Origin: Sphagnum compactum
Lineage: Eukaryota; Bryophyta; Sphagnopsida; Sphagnales
Length of the DNA stretch: 64,000 nucleotides
Direction: 5' to 3'
NCBI GenBank assembly: GCA_965153455.1
Contig: OZ234500.1
Span: 13,410,557-13,474,556, forward strand
Shown here: positions 1-13,376 of the stretch, in pieces
Layout of the letters: every line of letters begins with the position of its first letter
Position numbering within the stretch: position 1 is the first letter of the stretch
Notes under the pieces: model-generated
What the model saw: only the letters and a program-made list of their open reading frames with translations
Told to the model about the DNA's origin: nothing
Database searches by the model: none
Position numbers and translations under genes: made by a program

Positions 1-276
1 AGGCAGATCCAGGATTTCCTCAATCAAAGTGGGTTTCTTGATAACAGAGGGTTTCTGAAGAGGGATGGGAGGGATACTGGATTTGAAGATGCCATGAAGG
101 AGAAACAAAACAGAAATCTATTGCTCACACTATCTGCCAAGAATGATGACTGGGAGCACCATATCCGTGAAGAACTCAATGTGGCTTATGCTCTTCACGA
201 ATTCACAAGTCTCCCATCCACACAAATCTTCTCATGGTTCGACTCCCATATGTCTATATCTGCAAAATTGAGCTAG
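1..276 (+). CDS. 3'-terminal exon of an unidentified protein (5' end outside window)
   Basis: An open frame runs from the first base to a TAG at 274-276 and encodes at least 91 residues. It is soluble and charged, with a tract containing WEHHIREELN and VAYALHEF, and ends in SISAKLS. There is no acceptor site inside the window that must be used, so this is probably the end of a longer protein whose other exons lie to the left. I do not recognise the family. The reading frame is clean and the composition is protein-like, and it is followed by AT-richer, repeat-bearing sequence consistent with a 3' UTR and spacer. It could also be a chance open frame, but that is less likely given its position and amino-acid composition. 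Confidence 0.5.
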   Translation, partial: RQIQDFLNQSGFLDNRGFLKRDGRDTGFEDAMKEKQNRNLLLTLSAKNDDWEHHIREELNVAYALHEFTSLPSTQIFSWFDSHMSISAKLS

Positions 277-1604
277 GAGGGGAAGGAGGAGCACCAACAA
301 GCCAAGCGAATCATCACACTAGTTCTTTCTAAATACTTTCTGGTTTAGGCTTTGTTCTTTCATGGCAAAGACTTTCAAGGGTGCAGTTGCCACCTTTCCA
401 CAAACTGAGTGGTAAGTAGCTGCTTTCTTCTCTGCACTACAAGGCATACAGATATAGCAATTTGAAACCATCACAATTGCATTAAAATTGCAAAGTCTTC
501 AAAGTTGATGTCAAGCACCAATAACTGATTGCAGATTGGGGTTTTGGTGTTTGTTGGGTCAATGTAAGAGCTACATTCTGCACTTCTTCTGGACTGTTGA
601 AGCCATGGCACTGGGGAGTATGATTGTGTAAGAGAGGACAAGAGTTCAGGTCTATGACCTCAAGTACTTGTTAAATAGGGTTTACTGTTTACATTCTTCA
701 CATCATTCAGTACCTGCCAAACTTGTCTGTCATACACCTTCATTTGTAGGATAATCAATTGCCAGGGACTAAGATTCATTGTAATCTGTGATTAAGCTGA
801 TGGGTTAGATCCATGGAGGAAGACTTGTGCTACCTTGCACTCTAGGTTTTGCATGTGTGGGGTAATCATGTGCCAGGTACTATGATTCTTTGCAATGTGT
901 GATCAAGTTACATTAGATTGTTAGATCCATGGAGGAAGACTGTTACCTTACAATGTAGGTTTTGTGTTTGTCGGATAATCATGTGCAGGGACTATGATTC
1001 TTTGCAGCGTGTGATCAAGCTAGGTTAGATTGTTAGATCCATGCAGGAAGATGGTCACCTCACAATGTAGGTTTTGTGTTGTGGGATGATCATGTGCCAG
1101 GATCTATGATTCTTTGCAATGTGTGATTAAGCCAATGAGTTCAATCCATGGAGGAAGACTTGGGTTATCTTGCAATCTAGGTTTTGTTGCTCTAGCATCT
1201 GAGGATGGTGTTTTGCTTTGGATTCTTCCCCGGTTGCATTGCAACTCATGGGGACAATGATTTCAATTTAATGTCTAATCACCCTCCAATGGACATCCAC
1301 GATGTTGTATTCATGCATGAGGACAGCTGGTATGTATATAACACAATTACCATCACTTGATCTGTATGACAATTTTGTCTGTCAGACATGCTGTGATTCA
1401 GCTAGAGGCTGAAATGAAGATCCTATATGTAATCAAGGGATTGTGGCATTTGGTGTGTATGAGAGTTTATCAAATTCCTGGTAAACACTGATTACTCAGT
1501 CCTCACCATGAGCCAATTCCCAGTTGTCAAGCAATATCACCAAATAATCCCAGTTGCCAGTTCCAGAAGTTGGAACCACTCAACGAGAGTCAAAAGTTTG
1601 TAAC
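277..1604. other. Spacer with 3' UTRs of two convergent genes
   Basis: This stretch lies between the end of the plus-strand exon and the stop codon of the minus-strand aspartokinase gene, so the two genes are convergent. It holds the minisatellite at about 748-1195 and no open frame that I can support. Confidence 0.6.
748..1195. repeat. Minisatellite, about 110-bp unit, four copies
   Basis: Four diverged tandem copies share the succession GGATAATCATGTGCCAGG, then GACTATGATTCTTTGCAATG, then TTAGATCCATGGAGGAAGAC, then CAATGTAGGTTTTGTG. Copies start near 749, 858, 974 and 1082. The copies differ by substitutions and small indels, so the array is not recent. Confidence 0.85.
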
Positions 1605-4600
1605 CTAAGAAGGGGCACCCAGGTAGGAAGCCAGGCGCAAAATGTCACTAAAGACACCACCTGCTGTCACTTCTGCCCCAGCACCAGGACCCCTTACTAT
1701 GAGGGGCTGTTTCGAATATCTGCTAGTGGCAAATGCTATGATATTGTCACTGCCAGACAGTTGTGCAAAGGCATGTGATTTTGGGTATCTCTGAAGCTCC
1801 ACCCTTCCCGCATTGGCAAGCACATCCACGACTCCCACATATCTTAACACCTGCACCAGCAACAGAAGTGTAACTGACTCAGTATATGTGCATCCAGTCT
1901 CAGTTGATATATTCATGTCATGTAAAAATGAACATGTATATCAGACATGTTACCTCTCCTGCTGCTTCAGCTTCTTGTCTCAGGTGTTCAATCTCAGTGT
2001 CATAATCAGGTAGCTCTTCCAGAAACTCCTCAACAGTGCTTTCTCTCTGCCATGTGAGACCAAAAGAATTGTCATCACTTTTGATTGTTCTGTCGGGCTA
2101 CATCAAACTTGACGGTAGGAGTGCATCATGGAAAGGTGGAGGTGGTCATTACCCGTAGAGGTTCTGGAACTAAGCTTTGCACTGGGATATCAGCAAGCTC
2201 CAACCGCAAACCAGATTCCCGAGCAAGAATTATGACCTGAGAGAGAAAATAGTTTCACCAATAAGGAGACTTCTTCACAAACAGACTTCAAGAGTAGTGC
2301 ACATTCTTGGGCATGATCATATGTAAAAAGCAAACGCTCTCCTGACACAGAGAAGGAGACCAACCTTGCGAGCGACATCCATGCCAGAGAGATCATCCCG
2401 AGGGTCTGGCTCTGTAAATCCAAACATCTTTGCTTCTCTTACGATCTGACTGAAACTTTTATCACCCTTGAAATTGTTGAAGATGTAGCTAAGTGTTCCA
2501 CTGCCACACCCATGAGGCTTATTAGTGGAGAGACAACAATAAAACCTGAAGGGTCTTCCCATCACAATTTAGAGAAAAAATTATACAGGACCAGCAAAAA
2601 CATCATTTGTAGCTGTGATTGAGGGTATACAAATCATATTCGTTAATACAACTCTGTGGCTGGAGATACCTGAAAATACCCTCAATCTTTATGATCTTGT
2701 CTCCGGTCTCATTCAGACCTCGCAAAGTGCTGATAATTGGCAGCCCTGCTCCAACAGTAGCTTCGTAAAAGTAATGGGTGTATGACTGCCTCTGCAGTTC
2801 TCGTAAACACAAGTACTGCAAACTCCCATATAGTCCAAAATTAAGTAGGTAACCAGAGGAAGCTTTGAAGCTCAATAGATGCAAATTCCAAGTTTGAGAT
2901 CCACAGGGAAACGATAACACAAATGGGTTTGTCTTGGAATTGTCATCACCTGGTCAAGGGGCCCAGAGTTAGCCTTCTTGTTGGGAGTAATAATATGTAT
3001 GCCTTTCTTCAGCCACTTGTAATATTGCTCTGCGACATGGGCACTGGCAGTGCAATCAATGATGACAGCATTGGGAATAAAATGGTTATCCTTGACATGA
3101 ACCATGAACTTCACCATATCTGTAGGTTCACCTTCTCCTTCCAATAACTCCCTCCACTTTGACAAATCCAGACCCCTGCAAATCCACAAAGAGAAAATTG
3201 ATTACTGGCCATAAAACTACAACAGCAAAATGGAAGGCTGGCGGCGTCAGGAACTAGTGACCTGCATGCATGGGTGAAGAAGAGCAGATGCAAAGTATTG
3301 ATCAACATGCAAGAGAAGAGGAGGGGATTGCACCCATGGTGAACTCACGCTTCACAAAGGAGCATGGATTTGGTGCCCATTATGCCTGTCACTCGTAGGT
3401 CAATGTTGAATTCCTCCTTCAGAATTGCTGCCTGAAAGTAAAAAGATTTGCATATAAACCTCACACTGAATACAATACCTCCCCTACTTCTGCTTGCTGT
3501 TAAATTGAGCAAATGTACTTGAAGAAACACATGCACAAAAAGGTGCACTAGCATGACCTAGAATGCAGGATCAAGATGCTTTCAGACACACAACCAAAAA
3601 TGGGAAGCAGAAAAAGAGCCAAGAAATTACACACCTGGTCTTTGAACTGCTCCAAAAGGGTGCTGCCAATAAGACCTGGGCCCACAACACCAACAGACAT
3701 GGTGGTCTTGGAGAGGTAGAAACGTGAGTGAACGGCCTTGAGAGCCCTTACAGAGTCCTCCTGGTCAACTACTACTGTGATGTTGTACTCCGAGCATCCT
3801 TGTGCTATTGCTCTCACATTTATGTTAGCCTGAAGCCACTCAACAATAGCACATCAAGAGATATGGAACAGAGCTGATTTGGGTCACCAATCTATTTGAG
3901 CATAGCAATCCCATTAAGAAGTTGCTATCACTAAAAGCAGGTTTGATTGAGCAGGGATTGATACAAAAAGAGAGGTAACCACGTAACAGCAGTCTTCCTT
4001 TACGGTAGCTGAAGAAAGAGTCAATGGTAAATAGAAAATAGCCATGAACAGACAAACATGTAGGGTGGTACCTTTGCAAGAGCTGTAAAGAGGGAGGCAC
4101 TGACACCGGGTGTACTGGCCATTTGTTGGCCGACTGCTGCTAGAATACTACAGTTGTGTACAACCTCTACCTGCAGGACAAAACAGTTCTACCTTGGAAT
4201 CAAATAAAACTTTTCAATCCAGCACTTCAACAAAAACATTCTGAATGTTGTACAGTTCCTTGATTCCTGCCCTTGGTAAAGAGAGCTTGAGAGACCCAAC
4301 ATCTTCAACTTTTTACATGACAAGATTGGAGGAGTTTATGTATGTACTTTTTACATCCCTACCCGAGAAAGCCGTCCTGCATCCAATGCCCTTTTGAATC
4401 TGCTCTTGAGGGCATTAGCAACAGATCCCACCTCTTTTTCAGGAACTGCAAAGCAGATTGAGTGCTCGCTACTGGCCTGCAGCCAAACAAGAGTAACAAA
4501 AGAGCTCAAAGGTAGAAGCAGAACAAGAAGAAGAAGAAGAAGAAGAAGGAGAAGAAGCTTAGACTACAGATCAATATTCTGCCCAAGGAAACACAACTGT

Positions 4601-7383
4601 GATGTGAATGAAATAGTTCATTCAATGAATGATTTGCTACTGCAGCCTCTCTGCTCTCATATGGAAAGAGATTTATCATATTACCTGTGAGATCATAACA
4701 ACATTGGCACCCACTTCTTTCACAGTTTGAAAAATATCACTGGCTGTTCCAGGAACTCCAGCCATGCCTGTCCTGTTATAGCATCAGGTTCCAACAACAA
4801 CCACCACCACCCAAAACTCCAGAATATCAAATTTCAAACCAAGGAAACAAATTACAACATCAAAAAGGAACATTTCTGACAAGGGTCATAAAAAAGACCT
4901 TCCAAGGCCCTTCAAGCAGAATTTTACCCTTCAACATTCACAAGGGCAATGTTGTCAATCGTAGCAAATCCCTTCACCATAGAATCAGCTGTGTTGTTGT
5001 CGAATGACAGTTGCAGTGATTTTCCAGCAGTTTCTGGAACTGGGGATCTGCCAATTCTTGTTCCAGGGGACTCCACATTGAAAACATTGCGGATTGTAAT
5101 GGGAATGTCATATTTCATGACAGGCATTGTAGTACGAGGGTGTAGAACATTCGCTCCAAAATAAGACTACATCCAGGCACGTCCCCCCACCACAAACCTG
5201 TCAGATCAGATTAGATCCTCTTGTCAAAATTTCTATTTGTGATTGAAGCAAAGATTCGACTTGAATGTGATTCCCAGCCATACATACCATCTCCCAAGCC
5301 TCCTGATAAGAAAGGGTGCTGAGAACTACTGCTTCACTGACTGCCCCCCCCTCAAAGCACATCACAATCCACATCAGAACCGTTCTTTCAGTACAGTGAA
5401 GCAATGCATGTCAGACAAGCAAAATTCACGATTTCCCAACTTGCTAGCATCTCCTCTCTTATGTTGTAGGCACAACAGTGAATGGGGCTGCAACTCTCTA
5501 ACCTTTTCTAGGATCAGCACTGTAAACGCCATCAACATCAGTCCAGATGGTAACCTGGGCTGCTCGGAAAAGAGAACCCATTATTGCTGCTGAAAAATCA
5601 CTGCCATCACGCTTTAGTGTTGTAGGGATATTGTCAGCAGTGCTGGCAATGAAGCCTGTGATGATTATGGTGTCAGCTGGAGTGCGTGCATACCACTTAT
5701 CCAGCCTCTCGTCAGAGGCTTCAAAGTCAGGATCAACTTGCTGAGTACCAGTTAAATTTACAACTAAGACCTCTCTAGCGTCCATCCATATGCATGGCAA
5801 TCCCATCTGCAAATACCACAGCCATCAATCAATTTGTCAAGATAAAAACTTCGAATTTCTGCTCAGTCAGAGAGAGAGAGTTCATACAAGAGAGTGGGGG
5901 GGAAGAGCAGTGCAAAGGGGATGGTGTTGTGAGGGAGTTTTGCACCTGGCTGACAGTGGCAGCAAGCATTTGAGCAGACCAAAGTTCACCATGTCCAACA
6001 ACAAAATCTGCAAAGGGTTCTGTCGCATGCCCAGCTGCACAGAATGCCCAAAAACCCCGACAGACAAAAACACCAACATAATCAGAAGATTCAAGAGAGG
6101 TGCCAAGTAGAAAAACAAGCAAGTGCAATAGATAGACGATCAGCACAGCTACATCTGACTGACTGACAAAAAAATGGGAAGGAAAATGTGTTGAAAAACA
6201 TAGATACACACACACCAATGTAAATGGCACGTAGCATTGCTCGGAGATTGTGCACATCATGTTCCAAAGTGGCTAAAAACTTGGAAAGAGCATCATGATC
6301 ATCCAAAAGAGCTGTCGCTGTATCCTTGTGCTTGTCATGGAGCTTCTCCAAAGCAGATAGATATGTGTCATCTCGTGACTTGGCTCTTTCCAACAAATCA
6401 TACATCATATCTGTCACCTTGGCCATGGCAGAGACAACCACGGCTTTGCGAAGTGAAGGATCATTGAGTATGATCTTTGCCACATTTTGTATCCTTTCAC
6501 AGGATCCCACACAAGTCCCCCCAAATTTGTGCACAGACCATGTCTCACCCCTGGGTACCACTACAACCGGATAAACATCCTTGTTGTTGGTCTTCAAATC
6601 TTCTTCTTCTTGGACAACAATGGAATCCACATCTGCAAAAGCAAACAAATTTGGCAACAATTCCAGAAGCAGATATGAAAGAGAAGAAGAAGAAGAAGAA
6701 GAAATTGTTTTGTGCTTGCTGGATGATATATCCTGATTCTGCTTCTTGATGCTGTGAGCTGAATTTTTTTCTAGAATCTGAAATTGGACTGTGTTTGTTT
6801 GTTTCTTGAGGTGGTGGTTCTTCTTGTTGCAGTTAGGGTTTCTTCTGTAGCACCCTAACCTGCAAGAGCCGATTGCACAACTCGTCTCCTGCTGCTGCTG
6901 CTGCTGCTGCTTCTTCTGTTGTTGTCAAAGAATCTCTCATACCTGATGTAGCAGCAAATGCAAATCCCCTCAAGGTTTCTCCTCACAAAACAGCAGCGTA
7001 CAAGAAGAACAAGACAGTGTGTCTCTCACATTGCAGCTCTCGAGCACAGAAGAAGAAACCCCATGAGGCAAACCGAACCAAACCAAACCAAACAGACAAA
7101 CAGACAAACAAAAGAGAATTCATACAACAATGCAGTGCACAAAGCCTTACTTCGTCTCATGCAGTTGTGCTTGACGACAAAGCTGACGAAAGCCAGAGGA
7201 GTAACGAAACACATGAGGAGCGAATGCCGTCATCCTCCTCCGCCATGGAACCAAGCTCACAGAAGAAGCACCACATGTAGCTTCAAGCCGAAGTCTCTTC
7301 GCTACTTGCTTCTGGAGTTGAGGGCACACCAAAGAAGCAGCTTTGCAGCCGCCACAGACAAGCGAAAGAGACAAGTCCATCAC
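1605..7383 (-). CDS. AKHSDH: Bifunctional aspartokinase/homoserine dehydrogenase, plastid
   Basis: The enzyme catalyses the first and third steps of the aspartate pathway to threonine, methionine and isoleucine in plastids. Exons, in order on the minus strand: 7383-7151, 6942-6860, 6632-6216, 6034-5946, 5806-5503, 5340-5288, 5166-4928, 4772-4685, 4476-4363, 4170-4072, 3829-3635, 3431-3349, 3175-2950, 2815-2670, 2500-2365, 2236-2153, 2046-1954, 1850-1605. All joins keep frame (2928 nt, 975 aa; the family is usually about 900-920 aa). Residues 1 to about 110 are an R/S-rich transit peptide with a run of seven Ser from AGC codons. The kinase motif KFGGT lies at 141-145 and TLKRDGSDFSAAIM is in exon 5. 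The ACT region carries SSEHSICFAVPEKEV and RAIAQGCSEYNITVVV, expected to bind feedback threonine. The Rossmann motif GVVGPGLIG is near 620, followed by TPNKKANSGP and YEATVGAGLPII. The C-terminus GAPS matches other plant enzymes. The start is the first of two adjacent ATGs. Confidence 0.95.
4520..4559. repeat. AAG/AGA trinucleotide run in an AK-HSDH intron
   Basis: A run of AGA/AAG triplets lies in the intron between exons 8 and 9 of the aspartokinase gene. A second, shorter run of the same type is at about 6680-6702 in the intron between exons 2 and 3. Neither touches a splice site. Confidence 0.8.
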
Positions 7384-9030
7384 AACAACACTTATTCTTC
7401 AGCTCTCTACTTCATTCTCACGCTCTCTCTCTCTCTGAGTCTCACTCTGTGTGAGCTCGAGCTTCAGAAATTCTGCTTGTGTACCGGGAGATGGGGGCTG
7501 AAGCTGAGGAAATTCTCAGAAAGATGCAATCTTTGAGCTGAAAAACGTGCAAAATTCTGGAAGACGACCTCCATGGAAACGCAAACACACGATCTTTGTG
7601 CTGCAAAATGCCCACATTCTTCTCGACGACCTCTCTCTCTCTCTCTCTCTCTCTCTGGCTATGGCGTGCAGATCTCCTCGAAGACGAGGACGGCGGGCGT
7701 CCTTGTGATACGGTGCCGCACCAACGACGCCGTAGTTCCCGGATGGCGTTGTACGTATTATATACGATGTATTATACTTCTACAGCGTATTGGTCTGTCC
7801 TACTGCAGCTAGTTAGAAGGGTACCAGTGTAGTTAGTTAACAAAAGGTTTGGTTTGGTTTGGTTTGGTGTGTTTTTTTCTTTTAAATGTGAGGGAAAAAA
7901 TTGGTAGTGGTTTGGTTTTGGGGGTTTTTTTTAATTTTAAATTTGAGAAAAAAATTGGTGGTGGTTTGGGTTGGTTTTGGGAGGTTCTTTTTTTTTTTTT
8001 TTTTTAAATTTTTGAGAAAAAAAAATTTGGTGATGGTTTGGTTTGGTTTGGTTTTGGGGGTGGGGGGAGGGGGGGGGTGTTTTTTGGATTTTTTTTTTTT
8101 GAGAAAATAAAAATTGGTGGTGGATTGTGGGTAGGAATGTAGGCTAAAAGTGAGTGAAATTATTGAGTAGCTTATAAATCAAAAACTGGGTATCAGTTCA
8201 CAAGACTTGCAGGATTTCCTTTTCACAACACTTCATTATGAGAGGCAAATCCAAGACTATAGGTGAAACAAATTATTGTGATGGACAAATTTAGGGGAGC
8301 AAAAACAATTTTTGGTCCCCAATTTTTTTTCTCATGTTGACCTTACTAGGTTTCAAAACCCCCCCTTATTATAATTATATATATATATATATATAATTAG
8401 GCTCAAGAAGTGGGTTTGAAAATCCCCAAGTCTCAAGATATTAGGTTTGTGTGATTACAAATTGAGAAATCAACTTTGGGCTATCCCTCTAGCCTATAGT
8501 CTCTGGATCCTCTTTTGTTTGTTTGTTTGTTTAGGGTTTGCCCTAAACCCTAATCCAAGGATATTGTGTTTAGATTCATTATAGAGTACATTCTTAAGGG
8601 ATTTTGGCCCCTAGGTAATAATAATAGGTCTCTATTTTTACATGAGGATTTTTGAAAGATTATATATATATTTTGGCTTGTGTTGAAACTTTGAGATTAG
8701 TTATAGAGTTATAATAATATCTTGAAGGATTTTTGGTTTCTTACATAGGATTATTTATTTATTTTGAAGATTTTTTAAATTTTTGCATGGTGAAATATTT
8801 GAATTTCCATCATTCTTCTTTTGCCTTAAGATACTTTTCAATGTAAGTGACAAGGCCCCGGGTGTGACACACCCCCTTGTTTTTTGATCATAGTAAGTAT
8901 CCTACAAAATTGTAGGAGGGTAATGTTGTCTTACTCTTCTTCTAATTCTTATTTCAAAAGATTTGGGCTCAAATACAATCCTTTGCTAAACAATTGGCTC
9001 ATCACCTCCTTCTTTGGCTCTATCCATTAT
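7384..9030. other. AK-HSDH upstream region and low-complexity spacer
   Basis: The first part should contain the promoter and 5' UTR of the aspartokinase gene. CT tracts occur at about 7420-7435 and 7629-7655 (GA on the gene strand), as is common in plant leaders. From about 7840 to 8130 there are GGTTT-type direct repeats and long T and G runs, including a G-rich block at about 8055-8080 that could form a quadruplex. 8378-8396 is an AT dinucleotide run. I see no gene. Confidence 0.5.
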
Positions 9031-9295
9031 GGCATGTTCCAAGTTCAAACCAACATTACAATTAGGAAATGTTTCATGAAGAACTCACAATTCAAACTTA
9101 CATTACAATTAGGAAATGTTTTCATGAAGTTCTCAAAAGTTGAACTCACAATTCCAAACTTACATTACAAATAGGAAATGTTTTCATGAAGTTCTCAAAA
9201 ATTGAACTCACAATTCCAAACTTACATCACAAATAGGAAATGTTTCATGAAGTTCTCAAAAATTGAACTCACAATTCCAAACTTCACAATAACAC
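9031..9295. repeat. Tandem repeat, about 60-bp unit, four copies
   Basis: Copies contain TAGGAAATGTTTCATGAAG followed by TTCTCAAAAATTGAACTCAC and AATTCCAAACTTACATTAC. The first copy is the most diverged. Two short open frames through it are by-products of the repeat. Confidence 0.8.
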
Positions 9296-9676
9296 ATGTG
9301 ACACACATACGACGTTACGTTTTTGCCAAAAAAAATGACGTAGCCCTGACCTGTATAAATGATTTCATTAAAATTATATTATTATTATTTTAGAGGTGCC
9401 AAAAAAAATTTATTATAAAAAAATCTGAAGAGAAATGAAGCATCTTTTGAAATTTTTTACATTTATATATTTCAAACCTTATATTTTCTCCAAAAAAAGT
9501 TAATTAATTATTCAACAAATACTTGCAAAAAGTATGTTTGTTTTGTTTTGTTTGTATCAATGAGATCCACAGAACGGGGATGCTTCGGATCTCCATTTTT
9601 GGTCTCTTTGGAAAGCTCTCGAGAAGGAGGGGATGCATGGGCTTTGGTTTCATAATGGTGTTTGGACTTACTTGCA

Positions 9677-10165
9677 GTGCAAAAGTTCTGGAATATTGAA
9701 TGGAGTTTTTTTTCACTGAAAATTAAATTAAATTAAATTAAATCATAGCTGATAATGCAAGTGCAAAAGTTCTGGAATATTGAATGGAGTTTTTTTTCAC
9801 TGAAAATTAAATTAAATTAAATCATAGCTGAAAATGCAAGCGCAAAAGTTCTGGAATATTGAATGGATTTTTTCACTAAAAATTAAATTAAATGAAATTA
9901 AATCATAAGCTGAAAATGCAAGTGCAAAAGTTTTGGAATATTGAATGGATTTTTTTTCACTGAATTAAACTAAATTAAATTAAATCATAGCTGAAAATGC
10001 AAGTGCAAAAGTTTTGGAATATTGAATGGATTTTTTTTCACTGAATTAAATTAAATTAAATTAAATCATAGCTGAAAATGCAAGTGCAAAAGTTTTGGAA
10101 TATCTAATGGATTTTTTCACTAAAAATTCAATTAAATTAAATTAAATCATAGCTGAAAATTTTGG
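9677..10165. repeat. Tandem repeat, about 82-bp unit, six copies
   Basis: Six copies begin with GTGCAAAAGTTCTGGAATAT (or TTTTGGAATAT) at 9677, 9761, 9840, 9922, 10003 and 10084. Each continues through a T run, then TTAAATTAAATTAAATCATA and GCTGAAAATGCAA. Spacing is 79-84 bp. Confidence 0.9.
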
Positions 10166-12904
10166 AAGAATTAGAATGTGCCTTTGGTGGTGGTGTCGAT
10201 GGAAAGATCTTGATGAGCAAGGATTTAATGGGAATTTTATTGGGTAAAGATTGGGTGTTCAGAATGTGGGAGATAATTGATTTTTATAGTGATTTTTGTC
10301 GCTGCTGAAAATTCAAATAAAAAAATTCCCAAAAACCCAAAATCCATTGGGTGTCTTTCTTCTTGAACAATAACAAATGGAAATGAACACGAGTAGAGAG
10401 GCTAATGAGGAGAAAGTGTCAACAAAAGAATATGTTTCATTGGAGAACACAACACACTCCGATACCACCCATCAAAGGAAATTTAACTTGTGTTAAAACT
10501 TAACTTAACAATCAAAGGAAACTTAACTTGAACTTAACAATCAAAGGAAACTTAACTTGAAACTTTAACAATCAAAGGAACTTAACTTAAAACTTAACAA
10601 TCAAAGGAAACTTAACTTAAAACTTAACAATCAAAGGAAACCTAACTTGAAACTTTTCTAACACAAGCTTGGGATTTCTACTTACACAAGAGATATTCTC
10701 AATTTGTAATCATCGAAAGAGGACACATATTATCTTCTATTCTATTTGATGCCTGACAAAGCATCTTTCACATACCCCGATGGATGGATGCCGTGCCATG
10801 CCATGCCATATTTGAGAAAGAAAACAAAGCTCCTCAATTAAGAAAAAGCACCAATCCATAAAAAAGAAAATAACCACAAGGGAAAGGGAGGAGGAGCATG
10901 GAGAGCGAGGACCAACATCATCGGGAAATTTGGTTCACTCTTCATTGATTCTAACATGCCTTCCATAGGACTTATTTTTCAAAAACTTAGTTCATGTATA
11001 CCCTAGTTAGTACCTTGGCCCAATTCGACACTAATTATATTATTTTCAGAATTGTTAAAAAATTTTCAAAAATTATTTCTTCCAAATTATATATATATAT
11101 AGAGTGAAGGACAATAGTGAATATTTAAGAATATTTCATTTTTGTTGGATTGGATTTTTCAAATTTAATTATTTATTTATTTATTTATTTCACACGGACA
11201 TGTGTTGAAATGGCCAAGGGGTACAACTACGGTACTTACTTTGCCAAAAAAAAATATTTTACAAAGGATTTTGTAAGTGTAAATGAAAGCCTTTTTCACT
11301 TACTAGTAAATGTGAGTATATAAAAGAAAGCACTTACACATTGGGCAAAGTAAGTATAAATTCTCAAAAAAAAAATAGGCAATGTAAGTGTAAATCTGAA
11401 TGGTTACATGGTTTTAACATTACTTGGTGGGTAATATGTGTATTTACACTTACTAATCCTCTAACATTGGTTCAAACCAAACCAATGTTGGTTAGTTATT
11501 GCTTTCTTAATAACCATTAGGTAGGTTTTTCTTTTTCTTTTTTCTTTTTTTTTTTTATAAAATAAATTTTGGAGGATCACATAAGTTATCAATATCAAAA
11601 GAAAAATTGGGTGCTTGAAAGGTTTAAAGCGTTAAGGTACTCTTTTAAGAATTTGAGAACCTTACAAAAGTGTAAAAGTACTTTTTTCCCCCAAAAGAGT
11701 ACCTTACACTCTTACAAAAGGTACTCCTTTTCCCCAAAAGAGTACCTTACACTTTTACATAAGGTAATCCTTTTCCCCAAAAGAGTACCTTACACTTTTG
11801 TATGATTTCCCGAAATTGAAATCAAGGGAGAGACACTCTCGAATAATAAGAAGACTAAATTTGAAAAGTTAGGGGCAATCCCATTCCCTTACATATAGGA
11901 TATTGTATAGCCTAGGGTACGGTATTTTCCACATTGACAAAATGAGTAATTATTTTTTTTCAAAAAAATTAATTCGTTTTTCTTTAATTTTGAAATTATT
12001 TTTTTTCCCATGATCTTCTACTATAATATCAATTGTTATATGAGTAATGTATTTTTTAAAGTGTAACCTATCATAATTATGATGATTTTCAACATGTCTA
12101 CTTCATATTTTCACTAAAATTTTGTTTCATTATTTTGAGGATTATTTAATGGCGAGACTGACCTTAGAAGGGTGAAGTATTTGTTTCATATGTTTGAAAA
12201 AATTAAATCACATTTTTGAAATTTTAGGATTATATTTGTTGGAAAAAAAAGAAAAAAAGAGTTTTTATGGTTTGTGACAACAAGATTCAATTGATGATAT
12301 ATAATTCTTATATATATATATATAATTGATGATGACCTTGGTTGAATTTTTAATTGCAATTTAAGGAACCCTTTCAAGTGGGCACAATATATTCCCTCTA
12401 AAAATCCTTTTTTACATTTTTATAAGACAAGGAACTATGTTTGAAGTGTTGACATACAAAAACACGGGGTTTGAGCATGGAAGGGGTGGGGAAGGGAAGG
12501 GACCCAATTGACCAAATGTTAGGCCAACACCCACCCACCATTGTGTGTTATCTTTTTGGGAAAACAATTCAAGATGTTTCAACAATGTCTTGCTTTTGTT
12601 CAAGTACTTTCAACTTTTGTTGTTTTTCAAAGAGTGAATCCACATGACCACATGAAACTTGGTGCTCAAGCCCACCTTAGTTCTCGTGAGTGTGAATGCC
12701 CAATGGGAATAAGTGTAAGGTAAAGTCTTTGGGTGAGGGTCTATTAAAATAAGGGTCCTAGGACAAAGGCCCTAGCCATGTTTGGCCCCACATTTTGGAA
12801 TGTACCCAGCATAAAAGTACCTTGGCAAAACCTTATCCAAAATGTAAACATACATAGCTCGTGAGGGCACACTAAGGGAGGGTTTTAATTTTTCCTCCTT
12901 TCAC
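10166..12904. other. AT-rich spacer with small tandem repeats
   Basis: No supportable gene. About 10460-10655 holds roughly six copies of a 30-bp unit (AATCAAAGGAAACTTAACTT). About 11270-11400 has scattered TGTAAGTGTAAAT motifs. About 11640-11800 has three copies of a 42-bp unit containing CCCCAAAAGAGTACCTTACA. 11168-11190 and 12308-12325 are short TTTA and TA runs. Confidence 0.6.
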
Positions 12905-13376
12905 ACTCCTATCATTAGGAATAATTGTCAAAGGAGCAACAAAAGCTTCGCCCTTGAAACTGGTTTTCGCTTGTGGGATAAAATTGTTGGATGTCTTCTT
13001 GAAAGCCAATAAGGGCAAATATGGTCGACAAGTGAAATTTATCATGAATGCAAATTGAAATGAAAAGTTGAACTTGTTTTGGATGAGGCAAATCCAAGAA
13101 TTCAGATTTTGTCATATGCACAATTACTTCAAGCCATTTGCCTTCAATATTCAATAACACAAATTCATCATTGCTTGTAATGGAACCACGAAGAAAGCCT
13201 AATTTTTGAACTGTTGATTTTGAATGATAAGCGTTACAATAAACACCACCTGCTAGAGAAATGGTGACATCTGCTACATGACAATGTTCACATACTTTTT
13301 GAAATGGAGGCGCAATAGGGTTAACTATGGACAACACTCCGGTCACCTGGGAAAAAAAGAAAATATGTTCAAACAA

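Noticed and set aside
5829-6260. 143-codon minus-strand open frame rich in Cys, Phe and His
   Set aside because: It reads exon 4 of AK-HSDH in the wrong frame together with intron sequence.
12186-12603. Short minus-strand open frames
   Set aside because: AT-rich chance frames of about 60 codons with no domain and no splice context.
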